Shown: positions 1 to 8,562, numbered from the stretch's first letter. The stretch is DNA of 64,000 nt from an uncultured bacterium (GCA_945873205.1 CAMCCC010000003.1:62001-126000); one strand, 5' to 3'. The notes: generated from the sequence alone by a model not told the origin. Made by a program: numbers and translations.

Positions 1-85
1 AGGGAAGGGCCATGGCCCTTCAAAAAATGATTTTACCATACCAGTCGTCTCAATTCAACAGTTTCCGGGCGGATCGGCCCGGAAA

Positions 86-117
86 CAAAAAACGCGGCCG
101 CCTGGCCGCGTTTTTTG
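86..117. terminator. Bidirectional terminator after the YugP-like gene
   Basis: A GC-rich stem (ACGCGGCC paired with GGCCGCGT around a four-base loop) has six A on its left and six T on its right, so it can end transcription in both directions. It lies directly downstream of the minus-strand protease gene. A second hairpin (62-85) stands next to it. Confidence 0.85.
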
Positions 118-128
118 TTGTTTCTTTT

Positions 129-827
129 TCAATCTCTGCGGTTACCCACGATCAGGATAAAGCGCAGCAGCTGCATCAGCGTCACCGCCAGAGCGGCCAC
201 ATAGGTAAGGGCGGCGGCCCGGAGGACCTTCTTCGTTCCCTCCAGCTCATCGTCCCGCAGCAGCTCCATCCCCTGGATGGAAGCCACAGCCCGGCGGCTG
301 GCGTTGAACTCCGTAGGCAGGGTCACCAGCTGGAACACCGCACAGAGACCATAGAGAGCCACCCCGATATAGGCAAGGTAGGTAAACATGGGAGAGAAGG
401 AGGACAACAGCAGGCCCAGAATGATCAGGGGCATGGACAGCTTGGCGCCCAGGTTGGTCACCGGCACGATGGCCTCCCGGATTTTCACCGGGGCATAATC
501 CTCGCTGTGCTGGATGGCATGGCCCACCTCGTGGCAGGCGACGCCTACCGCGGCGATGGAACGGCCGCCGTAGACTCCGGCGGACAGGCGGATCACATTG
601 GCCTTGGGGTCATAGTGGTCGGTCAGCTCCCCGTCGATCATCTCAATGGGCAGGCTTCTGAGGCCGTTGGCGTCCAGCACCCGGCGGGCAGCCTCTGCCC
701 CGGTGATGCCCCGGGTATTAATGACTCTGCTGTACTTTGCATAGGTATTTTTCACGTTACTGCTGGCCCACATGGAAAGCAGTACTGCCGGCAGCACCAG
801 CACGATATATGTCCAATCGATATACAT
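129..827 (-). CDS. Zinc metallopeptidase, YugP family
   Basis: Membrane-anchored neutral zinc metallopeptidase of the YugP type (about 230 residues, the family's usual length). An N-terminal hydrophobic segment is followed by the HEVGH zinc motif near residue 117, and two or three further hydrophobic segments lie in the C-terminal half. Zinc ligation by the two His is family knowledge; the physiological substrate is not known. Two ATGs are possible. The one at 833 sits only two or three bases from the GGAG ribosome site, while the one at 827 has a normal seven-base gap, so 827 is preferred. The gene stands alone between a promoter at 865-894 and the terminator at 86-117. Confidence 0.88.
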   Translation of the reverse strand: MYIDWTYIVLVLPAVLLSMWASSNVKNTYAKYSRVINTRGITGAEAARRVLDANGLRSLPIEMIDGELTDHYDPKANVIRLSAGVYGGRSIAAVGVACHEVGHAIQHSEDYAPVKIREAIVPVTNLGAKLSMPLIILGLLLSSFSPMFTYLAYIGVALYGLCAVFQLVTLPTEFNASRRAVASIQGMELLRDDELEGTKKVLRAAALTYVAALAVTLMQLLRFILIVGNRRD

Positions 828-864
828 AGACATTCTCCTTTTTGCTTTCTTTCTATATTATAGC

Positions 865-894
865 ATTATAGCAGGGCAGGGGGCAAATATACAA
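865..894 (-). promoter_or_regulatory. Promoter of the YugP-like gene
   Basis: On the minus strand TTGTAT (889-894) is followed after 18 bases by TATAAT (865-870). A second TATAAT lies eight bases downstream (857-862). Confidence 0.55.
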
Positions 895-965
895 CAGGAT
901 TGTGTGAATAAATCCCGCGCCTTATTGTGATCGCCTTCATTTAACAAAGTGAAGAGTGAATAAGT

Positions 966-1002
966 AAAAACCGGCAAGCTCCCTCAGAAGCTTGCCGGTT
1001 TT
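966..1002 (-). terminator. Terminator after tRNA-Glu
   Basis: A 12-bp stem (AACCGGCAAGCT with its complement, 969-1000) is followed on the minus strand by a run of T. It ends the Met-Glu tRNA unit. Confidence 0.8.
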
Positions 1003-1077
1003 TGGTGACCCGTACGGGACTCGAACCCATGTTACCGCCGTGAAAGGGCGGTGTCTTAACCACTTGACCAACGGGCC
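1003..1077 (-). tRNA. tRNA-Glu (anticodon TTC)
   Basis: Full cloverleaf read on the minus strand. The acceptor GGCCCGT pairs with ACGGGTC, the anticodon loop is CTTTCAC with TTC, the T-loop contains GGTTCGAGTCC, and the 3' CCA is encoded. Length is 75 nt. Confidence 0.95.
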
Positions 1078-1078
1078 A

Positions 1079-1108
1079 TAAAAAGGCGCAGTCAAAAGGC
1101 TGCGCCTT
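1079..1108 (-). terminator. Terminator-like hairpin between tRNA-Met and tRNA-Glu
   Basis: AAGGCGCAG (1083-1091) pairs with CTGCGCCTT (1100-1108), and on the minus strand the stem runs into TTTTT. It separates the two tRNAs, so tRNA-Glu either depends on readthrough or the hairpin serves as a processing signal. Confidence 0.6.
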
Positions 1109-1112
1109 GAAT

Positions 1113-1189
1113 TGGTAGCGGCACCTGGATTCGAACCGGGGACACTGCGGGTATGAACCGCATGCTCTAGCCAACTGAGCTATGCCGCC
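1113..1189 (-). tRNA. tRNA-Met (anticodon CAT)
   Basis: Full cloverleaf on the minus strand. The acceptor GGCGGCA pairs with TGCCGCT (terminal wobble), the anticodon stem TGCGG/CCGCA holds the loop TTCATAC with CAT, and CCA is encoded. The paired first acceptor position argues for elongator rather than initiator tRNA. A tRNA-Ile with modified CAT cannot be excluded by eye. Confidence 0.9.
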
Positions 1190-1216
1190 ATGTCTGTTCC
1201 CTGAACAGCAATAGGA

Positions 1217-1245
1217 ATTTTATCAGAAGCCGCCCCACTTGTCAA
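1217..1245 (-). promoter_or_regulatory. Promoter of the Met/Glu tRNA unit
   Basis: Minus strand: TTGACA (1240-1245), 17-base spacer, TAAAAT (1217-1222), about 30 bases before tRNA-Met. This is a near-consensus housekeeping promoter. Confidence 0.8.
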
Positions 1246-1300
1246 CTGTTTTTTCAAAAAGTCGAGAAAAAAATATTTTCGAAAAAATTGCAAGTTCCTC

Positions 1301-1329
1301 TTGCAAAGTTCGGCATCCTGTGTTATCCT
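1301..1329 (+). promoter_or_regulatory. Promoter of tRNA-Val
   Basis: TTGCAA (1301-1306), 17 bases, TATCCT (1324-1329), with the tRNA starting 12 bases after the -10 box. Confidence 0.6.
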
Positions 1330-1340
1330 ATAAAGGCTTT

Positions 1341-1417
1341 GGAGGGTTAGCTCAGCTGGTTAGAGCGTCCGCCTCACACGCGGAAGGTCGACGGTTCGAG
1401 TCCGCCACTCTCCACCA
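1341..1417 (+). tRNA. tRNA-Val (anticodon CAC)
   Basis: Full cloverleaf: acceptor GGAGGGT with ACTCTCC, anticodon stem TCCGC/GCGGA around CTCACAC, T-arm GGTTCGAGTCC, encoded CCA. It reads GUG codons. Confidence 0.95.
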
Positions 1418-1418
1418 A

Positions 1419-1455
1419 AAATCGGTAAGCTTCGTCAGAAGCTTACCGATTTTTA
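1419..1455 (+). terminator. Terminator of tRNA-Val
   Basis: Long stem (AATCGGTAAGCTTC with its complement) closed by a four-base loop and followed by TTTTT. Confidence 0.85.
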
Positions 1456-1553
1456 CTTCTTCACTATTCATTATTCACTCTTACTTCTTGAATCCCTCCC
1501 GCCGCAGGCTTACTATGGCCTGGGGCTTTTTTCTTTCTCTCCCCTTCTCCCGC

Positions 1554-1582
1554 TTGCAATCGGGGGGCGCTGACGCTATAAT
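1554..1582 (+). promoter_or_regulatory. Promoter of the SDR-GGT-patatin unit
   Basis: TTGCAA (1554-1559), 17 bases, perfect TATAAT (1577-1582), 45 bases before the SDR start codon. Confidence 0.75.
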
Positions 1583-1627
1583 GGTTTCATCACAAATCCC
1601 TATAAAAAGAAAGACAGGAGTGTTAGT

Positions 1628-2434
1628 ATGAACAGATTAAAAGATAAGGTTGCCATCATCACCGGCTCTACCAGCGGCATCGGCGCGGCCATGGCCCGGC
1701 TTTTCGGCAAAGAAGGGGCCACGGTGGTTATCTGCGGCCGCCGGGAAAAGCGGGGCAACGCCCTGGCCCAGGAGATCAGGAAAAACGGCGGCAAGGCCAT
1801 GTATCATTTTCTTGACCTGACCCAGCCGGAGACCATCACCGCCCTCTTTGCCGACACCAAGGAAAAGCTGGGCAAGATCGACATTCTGGTGAACAACGCC
1901 GCCGCCATCGGCCTGCCTGACGGCACGGTAGAGGAAGTGACCCCGGAGATGTGGGACGCCATCTTCCAGAGCGACCTGCGGGGCGCCTTCATCGCCACCC
2001 GGGAGGTGCTGCCCTACCTGAAGGAAAACGGCGGCGGCTCCATCGTCAACATCGGCTCCATGGCCTCCACCGGCGGGGACCTGGGCGCCACCGCCTACAG
2101 CGCCGCCAAGGCCGGCGTGGATATGCTGACCAAGTCTGTGGCCCTGCAGTACGGCAAGCAGGGCATCCGCTGCAACTGCATTCGTCCGGGTCTGATTGTC
2201 ACCACCCAGAACGAGCCCTTCCTGCCCCAGTTCACCAAGGAGGTCTTTCTGGACAACGTGGCCGGTACCCGCTATGGCCGGCCGGAGGACATTGCCAACA
2301 TGGCCCTGTTCCTGGCCTCCGATGAGAGCGCCTATGTCACCGGCCAGATCTTTGATGTGGACGGCGGCATCAGCTGCCATGTGGCCACGGTGGCTCAGTT
2401 CCGCCGGGGCGAGTCCCACACCTGGGATCACTGA
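1628..2434 (+). CDS. Short-chain dehydrogenase/reductase
   Basis: Classical SDR of 268 residues, a cytosolic NAD(P)-dependent oxidoreductase. It has the cofactor motif TGSTSGIG near residue 13, NNAA near residue 89, a serine in the stretch NIGSMAST, and the catalytic YSAAK. A C-terminal extension of about 12 residues follows the usual DGG ending. The basic residue after the second strand (CGRREKR) suggests NADP preference, which is inference. AGGAG at 1616-1620 fixes the ATG. It is the first gene of a three-gene same-strand run with a GGT-like amidohydrolase and a patatin. The substrate cannot be read from sequence. Confidence 0.92.
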   Translation: MNRLKDKVAIITGSTSGIGAAMARLFGKEGATVVICGRREKRGNALAQEIRKNGGKAMYHFLDLTQPETITALFADTKEKLGKIDILVNNAAAIGLPDGTVEEVTPEMWDAIFQSDLRGAFIATREVLPYLKENGGGSIVNIGSMASTGGDLGATAYSAAKAGVDMLTKSVALQYGKQGIRCNCIRPGLIVTTQNEPFLPQFTKEVFLDNVAGTRYGRPEDIANMALFLASDESAYVTGQIFDVDGGISCHVATVAQFRRGESHTWDH

Positions 2435-2445
2435 TTTTGTAACCC

Positions 2446-4068
2446 ATGCTGGATTTCGACTGCGGCAGATACGCCTATGCCTCCCGCCGGAACGTGGTCT
2501 TTGCCCGCAAGGGCATGGCCTGTTCCTGCGTGCCCCTGGCCTCCCAGGTGGGCATTGACACCATGAAGCGGGGCGGCAACGCCATGGACGCCGCCATCGC
2601 CATGGCGGTGACCCTGCCTTTGGCGGAGCCCACCTGCAACGGCCTGGGCAGTGACTGCTTCGCCCTGATCTGGAGCGCGAAGGACAAGAAGCTCTATGGG
2701 CTCAACGGCTCCGGCGTGGCCCCTATGGCCTTGTCGGCCCAGCGGGTGCGGGAGCTGGGTTATGAGCAGATGCCGGTAAACGGCTGGCTGCCCACCATGG
2801 TGCCCGGCGCCCCCGCCGCCTGGGCGGCGCTGCGCCGCCGCTTCGGCCGCCTGTCCATGGCAGAATTGATGGCCCCGGCCATCCAATACGCCAGGGAGGG
2901 CTTCCCGGTGCCCCTGAACGTGCACAGGCTGTGGGTGGGCGAAGCGGAGCGCTTCAAGGCTGCGGCAGAAAAGGAGCCGGCGGTGTTCGCCCCCTGGCTG
3001 GCTTATTTCACCAAGGACGGCGAAGCCTACGGCCCCGGGGAGTTGTTCCGCCTGCCGGACTATGCCGACACCCTGGAGCGTCTGGCCGCCACGGACTGCG
3101 AAAGCTATTATCGGGGCGAGCTGATGAAAAAGATTGTGGCCTTCTCCCGGCAGACCGGCGGCTACTTCACCGAGGAAGATTTTATCAACTATGCGCCCTT
3201 GTGGGTGGAGCCTATCACCATCAACTACAAGGGCTATGACGTGTTCGAGATGCCCCCCAACGGCCACGGCATCACCGCCCTGATGGCCCTGAACATCCTC
3301 AAGGGCATGGAACTGGGAGAGCGGGACAGCGCCGACACCTACCACAAGATGATCGAAGCCATGAAGCTGGCCTTCATCGACGCCAAGACCTATGTGGCCG
3401 ACCCCCGGTACATGCGTACCCAGGTCAGCGATCTGCTGTCCGACCGCTACGCCGCCCGCCGCCGGGCGCTGATCGGCCAGACCGCCCTCTACCCCACCGC
3501 CGGGGATCCGGCCTGCGGGGACACGGTGTATTTCTGCACCGCCGACGAGGAGGGCAACATGGTCTCCTTCATCCAGAGCAATTACATGGAGTTCGGCTCC
3601 GGGGTGGTGATCCCGGGGACGGCCATCAGTTTGCAGAACCGGGGAGCCAACTTTTCCCTGGACGAAAACAGCGACAACTGCCTGCAGGGGGGCAAGCGCT
3701 CTTACCACACCATCATCCCCGGCTTTCTGGCCAAAGCCGGCCAGCCCATCGGTCCCTTCGGCGTGATGGGCGGCTTCATGCAGCCCCAGGGCCATGTGCA
3801 GGTGGTGGTGAACACCGTGGACTACGGCATGAACCCCCAGGACTGCCTGGACGCACCCCGCTTCCAGTGGCAGGGCGGAAAGAAGATTCAGCTGGAGCAG
3901 GAGGTGCCCGCCGCTGTGGCGGAGGAGCTGCGCCGCCGGGGCCATGAGGTGGAGGTGGTCAGTGACCGCATCGCCATGGGCCGGGGCCAGATCATCTGGC
4001 GCAGAAGTGACGGCACCCTGGTAGGCGGCACGGAGCCCCGCTCCGATGGTGCCATCGCAGTCTGGTAA
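2446..4068 (+). CDS. Gamma-glutamyltransferase family protein
   Basis: Ntn-hydrolase of the gamma-glutamyltranspeptidase family (540 residues). The family matures by self-cleavage before a threonine that becomes the nucleophile. Here the candidate is Thr360 in the stretch GDTVYF, followed by DEEGNMVSFIQSNY as in the family. The N-terminal stretch RGGNAMDAAIAMAV is also typical. No signal peptide is visible, so the protein is probably cytosolic, unlike periplasmic or secreted GGTs. The activity could be glutathione or gamma-glutamyl amide hydrolysis, or acylase-like. The start lies 11 bases after the SDR stop and has no clear ribosome site, so translation may be coupled to the SDR. Confidence 0.88.
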   Translation: MLDFDCGRYAYASRRNVVFARKGMACSCVPLASQVGIDTMKRGGNAMDAAIAMAVTLPLAEPTCNGLGSDCFALIWSAKDKKLYGLNGSGVAPMALSAQRVRELGYEQMPVNGWLPTMVPGAPAAWAALRRRFGRLSMAELMAPAIQYAREGFPVPLNVHRLWVGEAERFKAAAEKEPAVFAPWLAYFTKDGEAYGPGELFRLPDYADTLERLAATDCESYYRGELMKKIVAFSRQTGGYFTEEDFINYAPLWVEPITINYKGYDVFEMPPNGHGITALMALNILKGMELGERDSADTYHKMIEAMKLAFIDAKTYVADPRYMRTQVSDLLSDRYAARRRALIGQTALYPTAGDPACGDTVYFCTADEEGNMVSFIQSNYMEFGSGVVIPGTAISLQNRGANFSLDENSDNCLQGGKRSYHTIIPGFLAKAGQPIGPFGVMGGFMQPQGHVQVVVNTVDYGMNPQDCLDAPRFQWQGGKKIQLEQEVPAAVAEELRRRGHEVEVVSDRIAMGRGQIIWRRSDGTLVGGTEPRSDGAIAVW

Positions 4069-4086
4069 TTATAGCAAGGAGGCAGT

Positions 4087-5166
4087 ATGCAGCTCAAACT
4101 GGACAACAGCAAGGTTTATGCCATTGCCCTGGAGGGCGGCGGCGCCAAAGGCTCCTATGAAGTGGGAGTCTGGCAGGCCCTGGAGGAGGCGGGCATCCGC
4201 TATAACGCCGTGTCCGGCACCTCGGTGGGGGCACTGAACGGCGCCATGATGGCCATGCGGGATCTGCCCCGGGCCGTCGCCTGCTGGGAGGATATCCGCC
4301 TGTCCCAGATCATGGCCCTGGACGCGGAGACGGAGCAGGACCTGAGCCGCCTGATGAACGGGCAGCTGGAGCTGGAGGATTTGCAGGAGCTGATCCCCCA
4401 GGCGGTGGACATCATCAGGGACCGGGGGCTGGATGTGGCCCCGCTGCGCGCCTGGGTGCGGGAGATCGCCGATGTAAAGGCCATCAAGAACTCGGATGTG
4501 GAACTGTTTGTCTCCACCGTGGATCTGACGGACCGGCGGGCCCTGGAGATCAAGGTCAACGACCTGCCGGAGGACCAGGTCTGTGATATGCTGCTGGCCA
4601 GCGCCTATCACCCCAGCTTCCGGCTGGAAAAGCTGGGCGGCAAGCTCTATGCCGACGGCGGCTTTGTGGACACCATCCCCATCCACGCCCTGGTGGAAAA
4701 CGGGTATAAGGACATCATCGCCGTGCGCATCCCCGGCCATGGCATTGAAAAGCGCTTCCGCCTGCCGGAGGATGTGTCCATCACCTACATTGAGCCGACC
4801 CTGGATCTGGGCTTTGTGCTGAACTTTGACGCCCGCCAGGCCCGGCGCAACCTGCGCATCGGGTATCTGGACGCCCAGCGGGTGCTCTACGGCCTTTACG
4901 GCCGGGAATACTACATTGACCGCAGCATCAGCGACCGGGAGGCCCTCTCCCTGCTGCTGGACATTCTGCCGCCATCGCCGGAAAAGAGCCTGCGCTATCA
5001 CTGTGAGAGGCGGCTGCCCCGCATCGCCCGCCGGCTGGATGTGGCCGAGGGGGACTATTATGAGCTGCTGATCGCCTGCCTGGAGCGGGCCGCCCGGGAA
5101 CAGGGCATCGACCCCATGGCCGTCTATCCCGACCGCCAGCTGCTGTCCCTGACCGGGCTGGGATAA
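4087..5166 (+). CDS. Patatin-like phospholipase family protein
   Basis: Patatin-fold lipid acyl hydrolase of 359 residues. The oxyanion loop GGGAKG lies at 17-22, the nucleophile elbow GTSVG at 44-48 (Ser46), and the DGG motif supplies Asp190, completing the Ser-Asp dyad. The family hydrolyses phospholipid or other acyl esters; the substrate here is open. No signal peptide or membrane segment is seen. A C-terminal tail of about 100 residues beyond the patatin domain is unassigned. AAGGAGG precedes the ATG at the normal distance, and the gene follows the GGT-like gene by 18 bases, so it is the third member of that run. Confidence 0.9.
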   Translation: MQLKLDNSKVYAIALEGGGAKGSYEVGVWQALEEAGIRYNAVSGTSVGALNGAMMAMRDLPRAVACWEDIRLSQIMALDAETEQDLSRLMNGQLELEDLQELIPQAVDIIRDRGLDVAPLRAWVREIADVKAIKNSDVELFVSTVDLTDRRALEIKVNDLPEDQVCDMLLASAYHPSFRLEKLGGKLYADGGFVDTIPIHALVENGYKDIIAVRIPGHGIEKRFRLPEDVSITYIEPTLDLGFVLNFDARQARRNLRIGYLDAQRVLYGLYGREYYIDRSISDREALSLLLDILPPSPEKSLRYHCERRLPRIARRLDVAEGDYYELLIACLERAAREQGIDPMAVYPDRQLLSLTGLG

Positions 5167-5180
5167 ATCGACAACAGGCA

Positions 5181-5215
5181 AAAGCCGCTGCAAAACTGTG
5201 TTTTGCAGCGGCTTT
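5181..5215. terminator. Hairpin between convergent patatin and murC
   Basis: Perfect 16-bp stem (5181-5196 with 5200-5215) with a three-base loop lies between the two convergent stop codons. The T tracts are weak on both sides, so it may act as a shared terminator or mRNA end. Confidence 0.65.
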
Positions 5216-5231
5216 CGCTATCCTTATGGAC

Positions 5232-6599
5232 TTATTCCACAATATTCTCGCCGATTTTATACACGTCGCCGGCGCCCACGGTGAGGATGATGTCGCCGGG
5301 CTGGGCCTTGCGCTTCAGCGCTTCCTCCAGCTCCGGGAAGGTGGGGTAGAATTCCGCACCCTCCACCCGCTCCGCCAGAGCGGCGGAGGAGATGCCGATG
5401 GTGTTCTTCTCCCGGGCGGCAAAAATCTCCGCCAGCAGCAGCACATCCGGCCGCTTCAACTGGGTGACAAAGTCCTCAAACAAGGCGGCGGTACGGGTAT
5501 AGGTATGGGGCTGGAACACCAGGATGCAGCGCTTATAGTTCAGGCCCTCCACCGTGTCCAGCAGCGCCTTCAGCTCGCCGGGATGGTGGGCATAATCGTC
5601 ATACACATCGGCGCCGTTGAATTTGCCCTTGAACTCGAAGCGGCGGCCGGCGCCGTTGAAGCCTGCCAGACCGTACTTCACCGCGTTGGGCCGCACGCCC
5701 AGGCAGATGGCGGCGGCGGTGGCGGCCAGGGCGTTCTTCACGTTGTGCAGCCCGGGCACATGGAGGGTCACATCGGTGAAATGCTTGCCCTTGAACATAA
5801 TGTCAAAGTGGGAGTTGGCGCCCAGAAACTCAATGTTCTCCGCATAGACATCCGCCTCCTTGCTCAGGCCGAAGGTCATGATCTTACGGGGAATGTCCCG
5901 GATGGTGGCCATGGTGCTGGCATCGTCCAGGTTGGCAACCACATAGCCGTCCTCCGGGGTGCGCAGGGCAAACTCCCGGAAGGAGTGCTGCACATCCTGC
6001 AGGTCCTTGAAAAAGTCCAGATGGTCGGCCTCCACGTTCAGAATCACCGCCACGGTGGGGTGAAGGGACAGGAAGGAATTGTAATACTCACAGGCCTCCA
6101 TGATGATGGTGTTGCCGTGGCCCACCCGGTGCCCGGCGTTCAGCAGGGGCAGGGTGCCGCCGATCATGACGGTGGGGTCCTTATCCGCGGCCATCATGAT
6201 GTGGGTGCACATGGAGGTGGTGGTGGTTTTTCCGTGGGTGCCGGAAATACACAGGGCGTTGCTGTAGTCCTTGGAGATGGCGCCCCAGGCCTGGGTCCGC
6301 TCAAACACCGGGATGCCCAGCGCATGGGCACGGATAATCTCCGGGTTATCGTCATGGACGGCGGCCGTGCGCACCACGAATTCAATTTCCTCGGTAATAT
6401 TTTCTGCCTTGTGGCCGATGGACACAGGGATGCCCTTCTCCGTCAGGCCCATGACGTTCTTGTTCCGGTTCATATCCGAGCCGCTGATTGCAATGCCCAT
6501 GCCCCAAAGCACATCCGCCAGGGAGGACATGGAAACGCCGCCGATACCGATCAGGTGGCCTCTTCTGCCCGGTGAAAGAAAATTATCAAATTCAGTCAT
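5232..6599 (-). CDS. murC: UDP-N-acetylmuramate--L-alanine ligase
   Basis: Mur ligase that adds L-alanine to UDP-MurNAc using ATP, a cytosolic step of peptidoglycan precursor synthesis. The 455 residues match the family length. The N-terminal UDP-binding Rossmann stretch HLIGIGGVSMS, the ATP loop GTHGKTTTTS at 120-129, the central NVEADHLD and the C-terminal YDDYAHHPGE are all present, and the latter two separate MurC from MurD/E/F. It is a single gene, convergent with the patatin gene and divergent from cca, with no other mur gene in view. Confidence 0.96.
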   Translation of the reverse strand: MTEFDNFLSPGRRGHLIGIGGVSMSSLADVLWGMGIAISGSDMNRNKNVMGLTEKGIPVSIGHKAENITEEIEFVVRTAAVHDDNPEIIRAHALGIPVFERTQAWGAISKDYSNALCISGTHGKTTTTSMCTHIMMAADKDPTVMIGGTLPLLNAGHRVGHGNTIIMEACEYYNSFLSLHPTVAVILNVEADHLDFFKDLQDVQHSFREFALRTPEDGYVVANLDDASTMATIRDIPRKIMTFGLSKEADVYAENIEFLGANSHFDIMFKGKHFTDVTLHVPGLHNVKNALAATAAAICLGVRPNAVKYGLAGFNGAGRRFEFKGKFNGADVYDDYAHHPGELKALLDTVEGLNYKRCILVFQPHTYTRTAALFEDFVTQLKRPDVLLLAEIFAAREKNTIGISSAALAERVEGAEFYPTFPELEEALKRKAQPGDIILTVGAGDVYKIGENIVE

Positions 6600-6644
6600 A
6601 TGTTACTCCGTTGCCCTGTTATTGCGTCCTTGCTGGAAACGCTG

Positions 6645-6673
6645 TTAATACAATGTCTATTGAAGTTTGTGAA
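6645..6673 (-). promoter_or_regulatory. Candidate promoter of murC
   Basis: Minus strand: TTCACA (6668-6673), 17 bases, TATTAA (6645-6650), about 45 bases before the start codon. The match is moderate. Confidence 0.4.
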
Positions 6674-6705
6674 CAAAAATGCTAAAATCTCTACAGATAC
6701 GGAGT

Positions 6706-6717
6706 GTATTATAATAC
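6706..6717. promoter_or_regulatory. Perfect palindrome between murC and cca
   Basis: GTATTATAATAC is a perfect 12-base inverted repeat that contains a TATAAT (6710-6715) usable as the cca -10 box. No good -35 box lies 17 bases upstream. It could be a small operator or chance in AT-rich DNA. Confidence 0.35.
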
Positions 6718-6798
6718 GGAAGCGGCTGCATTGCAAGTAAATAATCCTGCGCCGCCGCGCATATCCTTGTATGAAGCTTTCTTTGGTGAGGTGTGTTT

Positions 6799-7995
6799 AT
6801 GGAAAATATCTCGCCCCCGAAATATGTGCGCCAGGTTCTGCGCAGTCTCCAGGCCCGGGGTCACGTTGCCTATCTGGTGGGCGGCTGCGTCCGGGATATG
6901 GCGCTGGGCGTCCGGCCCCACGATTGGGATATCTGCACCAGCGCCCTGCCGGAGCAGGTGATGGAGGTCTTTCCCGGCGCCCTGCCCACCGGGCTGAAGC
7001 ATGGCACGGTTACCGTCCGCATCAACTCCCGCTCCGTGGAGGTCACCACCTTCCGCTCGGAGGAAAACTATGTGGACCACCGCCACCCGGAGACGGTGCG
7101 CTTCGTGGGGGAGCTGACCACCGACCTGAGCCGCCGGGACTTCACCATCAACGCCATGGCCCTGTCCCCGGACGGGCTGCTCATGGACCCCTTCGGCGGG
7201 CTTACGGATCTGGAGCACCGCTGCATCCGCTGCGTGGGCAGCCCGGAGCTGCGCTTTGAGGAGGACGCCCTGCGGATGTTCCGGGCGCTGCGCTTCTCGG
7301 CCCGGCTGGACTTCAGTATTGAGGAGGCCACCCTGGCCGCCATTGAGAAGAAAGCCCATCTGGCCTCCGCCCTGGCGGCGGAGCGCATCCGGGATGAGGT
7401 GGAAAAAACCCTGCTGACCCCCAGGCCGGAGACAGTGGGGCTGATGCAGCGCCTGGGCCTGCTGGATGGTTTTTTGTGCGCCCGGGCGGAAGACACCCTG
7501 CCGGAACTGAAGCTGCTGACGAAGCTGCCCCGGAAGTCCCTGGACCGCTGGATGGCTTTCTGCGTTATTCTCCGCCGCCGGGGGCTGATCTCCTCGGTGG
7601 AGGACTTTTTGACCGCCCTGCGGTTGGACAGTCGAACCATCCGCTGCTGCAGCGACGGAGCGGCACTGCTGGAAGGCCGCAAGCCCCACAACGCCCCGGA
7701 ATGGAAGCGGCTTTTGCAGCGCTGGGGCGTGGATACCGTAAGCTGTGCCGCCCGCTGCCGGGACGCGCTGGACGGCGGCAGCAGCAGCCGGGAGCTGAAG
7801 GCGGTTCTGAAAAGCGGGGAGTGCTTTTCCATGAAGCATCTGGCTGTCAGCGGGGACGATCTGACCGCCCTGGGCCTCAAGGGCCGGGAGCTGGGCGAGA
7901 TGCTGAACTTCCTTTTGGATTATGTGATCGAATACCCGGATAACAACCGGCGGGAGCTGCTGCTGTCCCTGGCCGGGAACACGGAGGAATTGTGA
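6799..7995 (+). CDS. cca: CCA tRNA nucleotidyltransferase
   Basis: Class II nucleotidyltransferase, 398 residues, that repairs or adds the 3' CCA of tRNAs using CTP and ATP. The head domain shows GGCVRD at 28-33 and the metal-binding DWD at 42-44. Further motifs are the RRDFTINAMA stretch and the RFSARL motif of the neck. No HD phosphohydrolase domain is evident, in line with a Gram-positive enzyme. GTG at 6793 is in frame, but GGTGAGG sits seven bases before the ATG at 6799, so 6799 is chosen. The stop overlaps the next gene by one base, making a run with the uracil-DNA glycosylase. All tRNA genes here encode CCA, so repair is the likely role. Confidence 0.94.
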   Translation: MENISPPKYVRQVLRSLQARGHVAYLVGGCVRDMALGVRPHDWDICTSALPEQVMEVFPGALPTGLKHGTVTVRINSRSVEVTTFRSEENYVDHRHPETVRFVGELTTDLSRRDFTINAMALSPDGLLMDPFGGLTDLEHRCIRCVGSPELRFEEDALRMFRALRFSARLDFSIEEATLAAIEKKAHLASALAAERIRDEVEKTLLTPRPETVGLMQRLGLLDGFLCARAEDTLPELKLLTKLPRKSLDRWMAFCVILRRRGLISSVEDFLTALRLDSRTIRCCSDGAALLEGRKPHNAPEWKRLLQRWGVDTVSCAARCRDALDGGSSSRELKAVLKSGECFSMKHLAVSGDDLTALGLKGRELGEMLNFLLDYVIEYPDNNRRELLLSLAGNTEEL

Positions 7996-8561
7996 TGGAT
8001 ACTTGGGAAAGCCTGAAGCGTGACTGCGCCGGCTGCCGGGGCTGCTCTCTGGCGGAGACCCGGCACAACCTGGTTTTCGGCGTGGGCAATGCGCAGGCGG
8101 AGGTCATGCTGATCGGGGAAGGCCCCGGGGAGCAGGAGGACCTGCAGGGCATCCCCTTTGTGGGTCCGGCGGGAAAACTGCTGGACGATATGCTGGAAAT
8201 GATTGACCTGGACCGGCAAAAGGTGTATATTGCCAACATCGTCAAGTGCCGCCCGCCCCGGAACCGGGACCCGCTGAATGTGGAGCAGGAGGCCTGCCGC
8301 CCCTGGCTGGACCGGCAGATCGCCCTGGTAAACCCCAAAATTATCGTGTGCCTGGGCCGCATCGCCGCCATGGCCCTGATCCGGGAGGACTTCCGCATCA
8401 CCCGGGAGCATGGCCAGTGGTTTGACCGGGACGGCCGCCGCCTTATGGCCACCTATCACCCCTCGGCCCTGCTGCGGGATGTGGACAAGCGGCCGGAGGC
8501 CTTTATGGATCTGCGTGCACTGAGAAAGGAAATCAAGGCTGTTTGCAGCCGAACCTATTGA
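7995..8561 (+). CDS. Family 4 uracil-DNA glycosylase
   Basis: Fe-S uracil-DNA glycosylase that removes uracil (deaminated cytosine) from DNA in the cytosol. With the start at 7995 the four cluster ligands are Cys14, Cys17, Cys85 and Cys101, the family's standard spacing. The GEGPGEQ motif lies at 41-47 and the substrate stretch TYHPSALLR near the end. GTG at 7992 is also possible, but GGAGG at 7984-7988 points to the ATG. The start overlaps the cca stop and the DUF2156 gene begins two bases after the stop, so translational coupling along the run is likely. Confidence 0.93.
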   Translation: MDTWESLKRDCAGCRGCSLAETRHNLVFGVGNAQAEVMLIGEGPGEQEDLQGIPFVGPAGKLLDDMLEMIDLDRQKVYIANIVKCRPPRNRDPLNVEQEACRPWLDRQIALVNPKIIVCLGRIAAMALIREDFRITREHGQWFDRDGRRLMATYHPSALLRDVDKRPEAFMDLRALRKEIKAVCSRTY

Positions 8562-8562
8562 T

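Noticed and set aside
12-863. Long plus-strand frame opposite the YugP-like gene
   Set aside because: Shadow of the real minus-strand gene; His/Gly/Gln-rich low-complexity translation typical of antisense of GC-rich DNA, and no ribosome site.
2428-3945. 505-codon minus-strand frame over the GGT gene
   Set aside because: The plus-strand product has full GGT motifs; the antisense translation has no recognisable domain.
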